The notes below the pieces were generated by a model. That model was not told where the DNA came from. It worked only from the letters and a program-made list of their open reading frames with translations, and ran no database searches. Position numbers and translations under genes: made by a program. From Diorhabda sublineata (taxonomy: Eukaryota; Arthropoda; Insecta; Coleoptera; Chrysomelidae), in NCBI RefSeq assembly GCF_026230105.1, contig NC_079476.1, positions 13,344,709 through 13,408,708 of the forward strand: a stretch of 64,000 nt of DNA, given 5' to 3'. The number at the start of each line of letters is the position of its first letter. Position 1 is the stretch's first letter. Below are positions 50,401 to 60,097 of the stretch, piece after piece.

Positions 50401-53400
50401 AACAATCTATGAATACTAACAGGAGTTCTATCGGGGCACTGTCGCCTCAACAAATACCTGAAGACGCTAGGCCTAGCAGACCTTTGAGTCGCAGTGTACA
50501 CGTGGCCCCAAATCTATACATACACAAAGTAGTTGAAGATATGAATATTGGTGAGACATGCTCTTGAATTTGTTTTTGCGTGCATATATCTATGTGAGAA
50601 CTCCTAAGATATTCATATAAATTATATGGTAAAACATAATTTAATAATGTACATGAAATTTTCAAGATAATCAACATATTTAAGTTGATAATGGTTAATA
50701 ATGTATTCGTCTAAGTGACTATTTATTTGAAGATTGAATGGGTACTGTAACCTATCCTTAAAAGATTGTTAGGTACCATTGCAGATATATAAAAGAGGAG
50801 AATCCATCATGCATTGTTTTATTAGTAACTAAACCTCAAAAATACATTATAAAAACTACATCATTTTTTACATTAATGCATAATTTGTAATATTCGAACT
50901 GTTGACATGTTTCAACTTTTTCTTGGAATTCACAACGTCGATTCACAATTAATTCACTTGAAATGAGAATTTGTAAAAATTGGTTGGATCTACATATATA
51001 TTTTCTATATCAAGTTTGTCAAAACCCATGAAATGGCATAAAAGTTATAACTATTTTTTGTATCGAATCAGCTTTCCCAGTAAGACCTCAAGTTATACAA
51101 GATTGAAGAAAAAATTCTCGACTAAATGATCTGAATATAATGAATATTTATTTCTACAACACAATCATTTTATTTTTATTCTGGAGAATTGATGTTTCAG
51201 TTATTATGAACTGTGTCCTTCTTGTAGTACAGTGGTCAATTTAAGAATAATTTCAAACAGTTTTACTTAACAGAAAGTCTTTTTAGATGAGCACTATTTT
51301 CAATCAAGAAATAAATTGTATTTTGTAAATTTAAGTAACCAAAAAAGACCGAATGTGTTTGAATGAAATTAATAACTCATATTATCACATCATTATCAAA
51401 GGAAACAGTTTGAAAAATACAATATCTACCCTGCAAAGTCAGCAACATCACATATCCCACCAAATGGTATTATAAGTCAAAAAATTAGAAAATTTCTTTT
51501 ATTGTACTATTGGTGCTGGAAAATTTAAAAATTTATATGACATACACAAAAAGAGAAAAATTTTGAATTTAGTGTTGATTGAATTTATAAAATAAACATA
51601 ATATGTATATTAAGTTTGGAAGTATTCATTGATTATTGAAATGGCAAAAGACAGGGTAATTGTGAGTGTTGATGTAGTGTAAGTTGTAAACAGTGTGTTC
51701 AGTATAAAAAATTTATTACTTCGATTTGTTAATATTTTATTACAATACAAACAGGCAGTTGCAAAGCAAAGAAAGGCTAGATTTGTCGTATATATTGAGG
51801 AGAATGAAGTCAAACTTGGTATATTTTTGAGCGTATGCAGAAAATTCCTTAGTAGAAACAGAAATAGATTATGAAAACGTAATACGTGCGTGGGGACTTT
51901 CATATTTTTTGAATTTTTACATAAATTGATATAGAAGAATGAGGCACAATTTATAAAAAATTAATGTTCAACTACCAAAAGGCACATTACTAGAGTGTGG
52001 ACTCTTCCGAAAAAGTCTACTTACAATTCAGATATATCTAATTGAATATTTCTTATGAGTATTAGATACAAAAAAACAGATTATTTTAAAAAATCAATTG
52101 ATATTTGAATTGGTAAACTTCGATTTTTCTGAATTAAATTTCTTTTTTTATTTAAAATTTTTATTTTGTGAAAGTTAATTTTCAATTCAATATCAATATA
52201 TACACAGTATCGTCGATTTTTATTTTTTAATAGGCTATTTGTAAGGATAACTTTTTATTTTTGACATCATCTAGGTGAGTGTGATGACGTTGTTTGTATA
52301 TGTTTAAAAAATTAATAAACTTTTGATATTACAATAAATTGTATTATTCATTAATACAACGAAACCTAAATTAAATGCTCAAACTGTTTACCTTGAGCTA
52401 AAATAGAATGGAATAGAACTCAAAGATGCGAACTCTTCTCGAAAGGTCTCTATAACTATAAGGTATTTGTGTAACCTCAAGACGTCATACTATGCTGTCT
52501 TGGTGCGTAACTACTTGCCTACTTGCAACTACTAATGGTCACCTAGGTCACCTGATTTCACTTCTCTTGATTTATTTTTATGGGGATACTTGAAACGTAA
52601 AATGAACCAAAATAGATCATAAAATATGATTAAACTCAAAGAAAGGATATGTCTTGAGGTTGCACAAATAACTTCGAGAGTTACAGAAAAGGTTCAAGAA
52701 GAGTTCACAGAACGTCTTACTGTATTTCAGCTGAAGGTAATCAATTTGAGCATTTAATTTAATAAAGAAAATTTATTAATATTTCAAACAATAACAACTA
52801 CCAATTACTCAGACATATTGATATGGGTGAATAGATATTTAAAAGACCTTTCAAATAATGTATTACAACACCCACAATCCTTTCATTTGCACCATACTGT
52901 ATATTTATCAAAAGTAAATTCTGACAGATTAATATTCAATGAAACTGCTGCGTCTGCCAAAGTGATTTTTTATCATTTTAAATAATTATTTAGGCACCAC
53001 TTTAATGCATTTCACTACACATTATGTACAAGTTTCTGATCAAAAATCCATCAATCTTATCAATCAATTCAGTTTCATAAGGTTCTTGAAAATGCCACAA
53101 TAAATTATGAGAAATACTCATTCATTTTGTAAGAAGTAGGTACTGTAGTGAAAATTTAGTGTCACAATTGAAATTTGTTTTGCTGTGTATCCTTGACTTG
53201 AAGAATATATTTTGTAAATTAAGCTGAGATAGTTCGATTCCTATATTTATGGAAAAGACTTTTAACAATGAAATGAAAAACATTGTACTGTAAAGAAAGG
53301 ATACTTACTTCTTACTGCCAACTTCACTTTTGCCTTAACGTCTGAATTAACAACATTTTCTCGACTACAAGAATACAATCCTGCATCACTTTGATCAACT

Positions 53401-53915
53401 TCTGTTATCAGCAATGAACCATTTTCCAAAATTGACATTCTTGCATGTTGCTGCTCCTCTCTGCCTTCTCTCACCCACATTACATCTCTTGTTTGATGAA
53501 GGGGGCATGGTATGGTTATATTCTTTCCAATATTTACAGCTATTTCTCTGATTTTCTCACCTATAAAACAAAATTATATTAATGAAAATTTTTATTAGAG
53601 TATACTCTACAGTTGTAACAAATATGTATTATAGTTTTGTTTAGGTAGATAATAGGCAGGTATAACTTTCTATTTTTAATGAAAATTCAAAATAATGTTT
53701 TGTATATATTATATGGCATTCCAGGAATTTACATTCATATATGAATAAATATTATTTAGTTAGAAAACAAGACATTTTAAACAAAAAGACTTTGATATTT
53801 CTTTTCTATTGTAATTTATTGTGTGAAATACTTAATATAAAACATTTTAATAAATGTTACCTTTGATAGCGCATAAAATGTATAAATACACAACAAATCC
53901 TATCGTTTTATACAT
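41494..53915 (-). CDS. Single-pass membrane protein with one Ig and one fibronectin III domain, complete
   Basis: Minus-strand exons 53861-53915, 53309-53560, 46838-47016, 46504-46633, 42939-43082 and 41494-41648 join in phase to 304 residues with a TAA stop. Residues 1-19 are a signal peptide (MYKTIGFVVYLYILCAIKG). About 20-103 is an Ig domain with Cys37 and Cys83, Trp47 and the DxGxYSC motif (DAGLYSC). About 104-197 is an FN3 domain (PPPRLSNV, LLLWEVDGTGGYPI, LEPNTTYQFRIWATN). About 221-245 is a transmembrane helix (VWAIAVGIVMGTLVLLGLG), followed by a roughly 59-residue acidic, Asn-rich tail. Several N-glycosylation sites (NIT, NGS, NFT, NNS, NTT) lie outside. The layout predicts a cell-surface adhesion or receptor protein. 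FN3 and transmembrane parts look strongly conserved in insects from memory, but I cannot name the gene. Introns of 6.3 and 3.4 kb are filled with transposon relics. An overlapping upstream ATG precedes the start. Confidence 0.88.
42110..42364 (-). pseudogene. LINE 3'-terminal relic (RNase H tail / Cys-His motif)
   Basis: Minus-strand open frame with KKHLLYECEAMQRQKLWYL and SSFLKPEEVSRIAPRQG, matching the 'H.L..C..L...R...LG....EPE.I' tail that follows RNase H in Jockey/I/R1-type LINEs. The rest of the element is absent. It lies in the last intron of the Ig-FN3 gene, on the same strand. Confidence 0.5.
43900..44851 (-). pseudogene. Mariner-type transposase relic, nearly full length
   Basis: Starts at ATG 44851 and reads LTNEQHLQIIEFYYQNSC, VHRAFLPIYEQFGRPTEVTI and LVTKFRTQFTLLDN. 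After a gap comes a 123-codon open frame (44213-44584): RLTFGEWALAKLEGDPLFS, IVFSDQAHFWLKGYV (catalytic Asp kept, next Glu replaced by Gln), MHPEKVTVWCGLWARGIIG and VTVNGERYCMMIDDFFF. The C-terminal third continues frameshifted to about 43900. An internal deletion removed much of the helix-turn-helix region. Common arthropod type with the long N-terminal helical domain. It lies in the intron between exons 42939-43082 and 46504-46633. Confidence 0.8.
45070..45480 (+). pseudogene. Relic of a repeated arthropod ORF with HxH..FFPxNxG motif
   Basis: Pieces read FLKRKFPYLNEAKIKEGIF, EREAWLEFVKVTKNLLGNY, MLNAYYKLDCNMFFKIHVL, HSHIKFFPQNMGALSGGHG and YKGKWEPAMLANYCWSLIRD. The order 'AW..FV.V..NFLGN', 'GCNM..K.HFL.SH.DFFP.NLG', 'Y.GRW...M.ADYCW.L.RD' is familiar from high-copy uncharacterised arthropod proteins, very likely transposon-derived. 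I do not know a family name. Two frame changes, and a short deletion of the 'ERFHQD' region between the last two blocks. It runs in frame into reverse transcriptase sequence. Confidence 0.5.
45481..46260 (+). pseudogene. Non-LTR retrotransposon reverse transcriptase C-terminal relic (RTE-like)
   Basis: Begins at the catalytic box IRYADDPVILAHTIQDIQ (YADD intact), then INNQPIERVHRFKYLGSWL, EEIKTRIEIARRTFFKLKS, CYVLTTLLYGVESWTLKV, FFRRILKIPWTDRVNRE and RRKASYFDHIFRNQKYALLQ. This matches the C-terminus of abundant insect 'endonuclease-reverse transcriptase' LINEs. Several stops. The 5' portion, including the endonuclease and motifs A-B, is missing and replaced by the unrelated relic before it. 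Confidence 0.8.
47246..48512 (-). mobile_element. Mariner element, near full length, with TIRs and TA target duplication
   Basis: The outer ends read CGAGGATATATTGA on the left and, reverse-complemented, CGAGGATGTATTGA on the right, each flanked by TA (47244-47245 and 48513-48514). The length of about 1.27 kb is normal for mariner. The transposase lies on the minus strand inside. It is inserted in the large intron between the FN3 and Ig exons of the membrane-protein gene. Relatively young by its clean ends, but its gene has decayed. Confidence 0.88.
47314..48363 (-). pseudogene. Mariner transposase pseudogene
   Basis: From ATG 48363 the 350-codon span follows the mariner transposase: a start with MSTEIVKIEY then a stop, KQIYEDMLNTLGDQCPSYAT, VKNWTASFKRGKF, DDRSGRP, RIGLKRISEALNISYERVHH and LNRIVTIDEIWVHF (first catalytic Asp). 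Further on come LFLQDNAPAHKSH (second Asp) and PPYSPYLAPSDYHLF, where the third Asp of the DD34D triad (APSD) is kept but the conserved 'SPD' Asp has become Tyr. It ends QLRGEYVE-stop. Stops at codon 11 and after WVHF, plus further stops and a frameshift, make it inactive. Confidence 0.88.
48700..48980 (+). pseudogene. hAT-like (DUF659-type) transposase fragment
   Basis: Reads VFTEFPATKENKDVGEFHV, VIVDDACNMRKAFTLLPEKY and PHLGALRCLCHCSCCVMTY. This resembles the '..VTDNA.NM.KA...L..KYP....L.C.AH..NL..' block of hAT-related transposases, with the catalytic Asp position retained as VDDA. It is isolated, with no inverted ends, immediately right of the mariner element. Confidence 0.5.
49330..50490 (+). 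pseudogene. LINE relic with RNase H domain; reverse transcriptase deleted
   Basis: 49645-50037 encodes a linker-like segment: LHLKITAYNKEIREAKRQ, SFRKFCEEIYSTPAASRTYK, and KLDGNFTESEKDRVQLLLKT, as found between endonuclease and reverse transcriptase. It then jumps directly to an RNase H part: EIIILSDS then stop, AIRALSSDIIKPKLIWNYL, ITLQWISGQTGEKGF then stop, IADKLAKEAGGDKPLIGPEP. A tail follows with LSGHCRLNKYLKTLGLADL. The reverse transcriptase between LEKNY and RKKEI is missing, so this is an internally deleted copy of an I/Jockey/R1-like element. It lies in the Ig-FN3 gene intron, on the opposite strand. Confidence 0.7.
50491..52369. other. Intronic non-coding sequence
   Basis: AT-rich. 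It contains only a copy of the dispersed module (51648-51706). A 97-codon minus-strand open frame (51610-51903) overlapping that copy has no recognised similarity. Confidence 0.45.
51648..51706 (-). repeat. Dispersed module, copy 3 (reverse orientation)
   Basis: Reads AGACAGGGTAATTGTGAGTG, TTGATGTAGTG and AACAGTGTGTTCAGTATA, the reverse complement of the block order at 36911 (TATACTGAA..., ACACTC, AATTACACTG). It is intronic in the Ig-FN3 gene. Confidence 0.5.
52370..52758. repeat. Inverted duplication of a transposase 3' end
   Basis: The left arm (52370-52484) reads ATTAAATGCTCAAACTGTTT and later ATTTGTGTAACCTCAAGAC. The right arm (52650-52758), reverse-complemented, reads ATTAAATGCTCAAATTGATT and later ATTTGTGCAACCTCAAGAC, at matching spacing. 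The right arm is coding for the C-terminus of the transposase relic noted separately, so the left arm is a second, head-to-head copy of the same stretch. Confidence 0.7.
52530..52760 (+). pseudogene. Tc1/mariner-superfamily transposase C-terminal relic
   Basis: Reads WSPRSPDFTSLDLFLWGYLK (the 'PRSPDLTPLDFFLWGY' catalytic C-terminal block, third Asp in SPD/SLD context kept) followed by MIKLKERICLEVAQITSRV, EKVQEEFTERLTVFQLKVI. One stop separates the two. The upstream catalytic parts are absent. Same type as the relic at 17930-18720. Confidence 0.72.
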
Positions 53916-53923
53916 TCTTCCAT
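53900..53923 (-). promoter_or_regulatory. Upstream ORF overlapping the Ig-FN3 start codon
   Basis: The ATG at 53923 starts a 7-codon frame ending TAG at 53900, shifted relative to the main start at 53915 and overlapping it. If the transcript begins upstream of 53923, this could lower initiation at the main ATG. The main start is chosen because it opens directly into a signal peptide and is in phase with the downstream exons. Confidence 0.5.
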
Positions 53924-56900
53924 GATATATTGGTCCAAAACTTATAGTTTTCTAATCATTCATAATAACAAAAGTTTAGTAAATACATAGAGTTTCTAAT
54001 ATCAGACGTAACTGTCAATAGTGATTATTGATCGCCAACATTGTAACACGAAAATAGCTCAAAAAGATTTATGTGTTTGCTTAACTTGGTAGACCTGAAT
54101 TATTTGATTTTGATAATTTTTGACGTGTTGATAGCCACCAAGGAAAAAGATAAAATTTAGTTAATAATACAGTGAGAGTTGTTGTGATTTTTATTGATAA
54201 CATTTGTTTATTATACAATTATTAACTTTGTGTTTTTTGTCGAGTGTCTACTTCATATTTTCAAAGTTACATCTACAAATAATCATGTTATGATTATCAT
54301 TCAGGTAAACATAAATATTTGAATTATACTGTTTGTTATTTTTAAATCGTTACTTGAGTTAAGTTATGAAATAATTAACACAATATTTAATATTTTCAGT
54401 TAGGTTTTCATTGTATATATGGTATGTGAATATACCAAATGTTTTGATGGAATATATACACATCACAACAATTTCTTGCAATTTGAATACGATTTGAATG
54501 TAATTAAATTGTCATCTTAGCCTATTAATATATTTAATATTTAAAAAGTATTTATTATATAATATTTACTATCATAAACTTGGAAAATCATCCGGTATTG
54601 TTTATTCTACAATTTTACTTTAAGATATATAATTATTAATTTCCTTGACCAGAAATTTCTATTGTTATTGATATCTGAACTGATGAAAGTAATTTTTTAC
54701 TATTAGTTCTCTACTCTCAATAGTTGAAAATATAATTACAAATTGAATTTTTTATTGTAAGTGATTTGCCTTTTCCAATGAAGCAACATATCACAAGAAT
54801 GATTTTGGAAACAAACAATTACCATTACTAATGTCTAGATTGTCTTAATTAATATCAAGTAATTAAAGTAAATTCATTGTTAAAATTCAAATCATACTGT
54901 GTACTATTTATTATATTTCAATAATGATATAATAACACACCATTCTCAAAAATCAGATATGGGAGTAAGAAATAGAAAAAGAGTATATATCTTTATATTC
55001 CTACATTTCTTTTTTATTAAGAGTAATGCAGTCAATTTTTAGTCACCTCCAATTTGAAAATAAAAAAAAATGTAAATACAACATCTAAAGTTTCTCAATA
55101 ATTGATATTAAGGGATCAGAGTACCACTTATAGTAAACTAGTTTTAATTTTTTTATTATTCTTCTTTTAGATAGATTCATAGTATGTACTGAAAGTTGAC
55201 AATTTAGAGTATCTTGGAGCAAAGTTATATCTTTTAGACACTACCTCTAAAATATGTTAAACAAATGGAATTGCAATTCACTTGCAATAGTATAACAAAT
55301 ACCTAGTTACTTCAAACCATATTTTGACCTTTCTGAATAAATAATTTAGGAATCCAGATGAAAAAAAGATTACATTATCCACCTTATCCTGACATGTTTG
55401 GCAAAGCCATACATAGGTTGCCATTTTGTCATATTTAACTGTGTCAATAAAAAGACTAACTAATATTAAGATTTCTGATATCAAGTTTTACCACATCAAA
55501 TCCATTTGTTATTGGATAACACTCCAAAACATTAGAATCATCTGAGTCTTATAATTTAAGTATGGTTGAAGTGACGATTTTTATTTCTTTCTTTGTCCTT
55601 CTATTGCTTTTTCTATTCTATTCTTGCTTCTTTAAAGTATGGATAGACAGGAAAATCTGGTATTACTGAGTACGTTGTCAGTTATAATCATGCAATTATA
55701 AATGATTTAAAATAGTAAACTGTATCCAACAATAGATTATTGGATGTATTTGGAAAATTACATCAAATGTGAAAATTAGTAGTAGAAGTAGGTTTTCATG
55801 GGCAGAAAAATTTCAGTATATAGATAAGTAAACTTAGTGAGCTTAAGTTTTGGTGTGAAGACAATATCTTATGTACTAAATTGTGAGTGTCGATCTAGTG
55901 GTAGTATTAGAAAGAGTGTTCAATATCAAAACTCAACTCACAAAAACTTTCTATGTGTAATACCTACTCTAGTTTCATACTTCGGTTTCTGTGGATTTGG
56001 TAGTAGTCATTAGTTAGTTGCTGACAATGTCTAACAACACAAGAGCGAAGAATAAAAGTAAAATTTAACTAAATGTAAATGAGATGGATAATTTGTATCT
56101 TTTAACCTATGGTGAATAAATGGAAGAAGCATTATACTGATAAAAAGAGACTGTAATTGAAGTGATCATTTGAAAAGGATTTCTTTTAACTAGATTAATC
56201 TGAATCTATATAGTTAACTTGGCCAGAGAAAAATGTTACTGTGAGTGTTGTATAAAATGAATATCATGAACAGCTTCAGAAATTATATTTACTCAAAATA
56301 AATTTTGATCCATGACATTCAAATCGTTAATTATAAGTAATAAGGATGCATGTTCTTATATTAAACATATGTTAATATCACTTGTTACCTTGACGAAGCA
56401 AAGTATAATTTTATAGGAAAATATTTAATCACATATTTGGGGACTTTGAAACTTTCAAGGTTGACTTATAAACAACTGTTTTCTATTTTATAAAAGTAGT
56501 TTAGAAATACATATCATATAGAGCCAGATAATATTACTTTGATAGAGATAAATTATAGTTAAAACATTAGAATTCACGCTTTCATAGTTAACCAAATAGA
56601 GAAGTGAAAAAATAAGTTTTAATATAAAGTAATATGAATAATATAGAAAAATGCGACATTAATATTCTTATTGGTCATTTTATTCTTATAAGAATTATTT
56701 TCAATTTTTTAATTTGACTATCTATAAAACTATGTATTTTAGTTTATTTTTTTATTATTTTCTATTTTTTATCTCGATTAAATATTAAAGCTTGTTATAA
56801 AACTATAATTTATTTGTTAAATCATATAAGACCAGAATATCATGTCGTCTGATGATCCTTTCTCAATTTAATTATTTCATCTAATACTTTACCATTTTAT

Positions 56901-57994
56901 ACCGTTAATTGGTATACCGTGTAAGGAATGCACGCAGCTAAGTTTTACTACATAAGCTTTCCCAGCAGAGTACCTAGATAAGTGAAAGCATGATAATCCA
57001 TACAGCATTGCATCTTGTGAACGACCGTTACCCAAATCAGAATGACAATTTACAATCGGCAAAGATTTCTATTAATTTAACGTTATCTTCTGGAAGTGAA
57101 TTAATTAAGTTGTATGCTAATAAGGATACAAATTTATAAAATTATGGTATTGTCATTGGCCCTCAATACGTATGAATAATTCTGTAGTTATCTTTTCGTT
57201 TAAAATAGGTAAACACATTGTGTCCAAAATTTCCTTTTTATTCTTTTATTCTAGTCATTATGTCCTGATGGTTCGGGGTAGGAAAATGGTATGAATTTAT
57301 GAAATTATTGTATTTTCATCAGTTCTTTGTAAGTGTATATAATTTACCAATTAATCGGAAGTTTTAAAAACTCGAAAATCGAGCTCAAATGTACCGTTAT
57401 ACCCAGTTATGTGTTAAGACAATCAAATTATAAGTTTGTATTCTGTGATCTTTATTGTTTGACATGTGGCAAGTGTTACTTCCTGTAATGAATAAGATGT
57501 AAGGTTAAGGTGTGTGGATAAGAACATGTACAACTTAAGTTGAATGGTTTGTTTAATGGCTTTGATAAAGTAAAGGTGGGCTTTGGATTTTTATTATGGT
57601 AAGGTGGGTGGTAGAAACAGACGAAATTATTTGTCGATGAGAAGAAAAATTACATTAATATTAAAATTCCGACATAATTTGACAAGTAGGTGTGAAAAGT
57701 TGGGTTTAAGCTTAAAGCAACTGGTTAATGCTTTCACATGTTGATGGTGTCCATTGATCTTACTCTTATCCAATCTTTTGACTGTAAATGCACAGAATTG
57801 GAAAAAAATGGATTGATCGCGTGAAAAAGATGGAATCAAATATGTGACTGATTAATTTTTGAACAGACTATGGGAATTAGGATTTTATTAATTTGAGTAG
57901 AACAGAGAGTTGAAGTTATTATGAATAAAAATCTTCAAACGCTCATATCATGATATGAATATATGTATTTCACTATTAGATAGTCTTCGCCTGG
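53924..57994. other. Upstream of the Ig-FN3 gene, non-coding
   Basis: AT-rich. Expected to hold the promoter and 5' UTR of the minus-strand gene, but no core promoter motif could be fixed. One dispersed-module copy at 55876-55928. Open frames have no recognised similarity. Confidence 0.45.
55876..55928 (-). repeat. Dispersed module, copy 4 (reverse orientation)
   Basis: Reads AAATTGTGAGTGTCGATCTA, GTGGTAGTATTAG and AGAGTGTTCAATATC, collinear with the copy at 51648. Non-coding. Confidence 0.45.
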
Positions 57995-60095
57995 ATGCCT
58001 AAGGTAAAAACAGACATTGCTCAAAGAACCGATACTTTGCCTCGGAACAGGCATACATTCGTTTAACAACAAAAATCAAGAAAAATTAAAAGAGTTAAAG
58101 GACAACAATATAGAAATATGTGCTCTACAAGAAACAAAGAAGAAGGAAAAAGGACAGAAACAATATAGCGATTACCTGGTAATATACAGCGGAGTAGATA
58201 AAAAAGAAAGATACATAAAAAATATAGAGGAGTGCCAATACATATTCTCGCGGATACTGGTAGTAAGATTAAGTACAGGAAAGCAGAAAGTGAACATACT
58301 ATCCTTATATGCACCGGAAGATAACAAACCAAAAAAAGACCGAAATGACTTCTACGACCAATTTCAGGACATCATTGAATCACTGGCGCACAATTAACCA
58401 ACAATAATCCTCGGTGACTTGAATGCCCGCATTGGCAATGAAATAATCCCAGGTGTAAGTGCAGAGATTTAATGAAGCTGCAAGAAACAATAACGGAGAA
58501 CTCATGATCAACCTGTGCGCCATTAACGAGCTCAGAATAAACAACACTTTTTACGACCATAAAGAACTTCACAAAACCACATTTGAAAATACCAGGGGCT
58601 ATAAATCAACAATCGACTATATAGTAACAAATAGAAATATACACCCGACTCAAATACTGGACATAAGAATTTTAAATTCGGCCAACGTGGCAGTGAACAT
58701 AGTCTGCATAAACAAACTTGAAGAGAGGAAAGTAGAAAAAACCAATATTGAACTGCTTCCACCAGGAGACTCTACCAAGAAGGATTAAAAGATAAAAACA
58801 ATATTAACCCAATCGAGGCAGAGGAAAGCGTGAACACCAGTTGGAAAAAGATGGAAACAAACATCAAACAAGTGGCATTGGAGGCACTTGGATCCAGAAC
58901 AGTAAACTACACAAATAAGAAAAGAACTAAAACACCATGGTTCTGTAAGGAAGTGAGAGCTAAATGTCAAGAAAAGAAAGAAGCCTACCTGAAATATAGA
59001 ACGTCAAAACCCCTGAATTCGTTCGAAAATTACAAAAGTGTACGTAATGAAACAACATTAGTCAGAGAAATCAAGAACAAATTTTGGGAACAATTTTCCA
59101 AACAGATGGAGAATGATTTTTACGGCTTCCAGAAACAGATATGGCGAATGATAAAGGGACAAAGAAAAGAAGCCAATGAGCTCTTCGAGACAAACGAAAT
59201 ACAAAAGGAAACATGGGTCAAGTACCTCCAAGAACTGTACGCTATCAAACAGCTCATAAACAGAAAAAGCCCAGGTCAAGATGGCATAACTAACGAACTC
59301 CTCAAATACGGGGGAGAAAGCCTTGCCAAGCAACTAACAACTCTCATTCACAAGATCGTGTCATATCAAAAAATCCCAGGCGATTAGAGAACGAGTACTA
59401 CGATTCTCAATTTGCTGGGTAGCACTCTGAAACTTAACAAAAAAAATCAACACAAACAAAATAAACAGTCGTATCACGTTAACAGATGAGCAACAGAGAT
59501 CTAGATCTTCGTCATCAGGTAGATTACAGAAAAATCGATTGAGTACAGCAGACCAGCATTTATGTGCTTTATAGATCTACAAAAAGCCTTCGATCGAGTA
59601 CAACTAAAAGGCGTAACACATCTACTATACGACAAACAAATATGACTTGATAAAAACCTTTGAAAATATATACGTGGACCAAAATCCAAGCCAAAGGGAA
59701 TGAAGTGCTAACGGAGTAAATAGCAGTACACAAAGAGATTCGCCAAGGAGACTCCTTAAGCCCCTTGCTTTTCAATATCATTATGAACGAAATAATCAAG
59801 AAAGTAAGAAAGCTAAGGGGCTACCAGATGGGGGACCGAAATGTTACAACATTATGTTACTCTGATGATGCTGTTCTAGTCGAAAAAAAAGAGGATGATC
59901 TTCAAAGGCTTGTACATGTGTTTAATTGCACAGCTAAATCTTTCAATACGATAATATCTGCGTCCAAAACAAAATATATGACCACATCCAAAACTCAGAT
60001 AAGATGTAAGCTAGTCGTAGACGACCAGATAATTCACCAAGTACTTTTATACAATCTAAATGTTCTACCTCCATGTATTCACGAAAAGAATAAAG
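57995..60095 (+). pseudogene. RTE-like non-LTR retrotransposon relic (endonuclease and reverse transcriptase)
   Basis: The endonuclease: SFNNKNQEKLKELKDNNIEI then CALQETKKKEKGQKQY (catalytic Glu), ILVVRLSTGKQKVNILSLY, APEDNKPKKDRNDFYDQF, IILGDLNARIGNE and YKSTIDYIVTNRNI. Linker: TPWFCKEVRAKCQEKKEAYL. Reverse transcriptase: INRKSPGQDGITNELLKYGG, FIDLQKAFDRVQLKG (motif A), SLSPLLFNIIMNEII-like segment across a shift, LCYSDDAVLVEKKEDDLQRL (YxDD box as YSDD) and FNTIISASKTKYMTTSKTQ. Numerous stops and frameshifts. The 3' end is cut off by the Tc1-like insertion at the TA at 60096. Confidence 0.85.
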
Positions 60096-60097
60096 TA

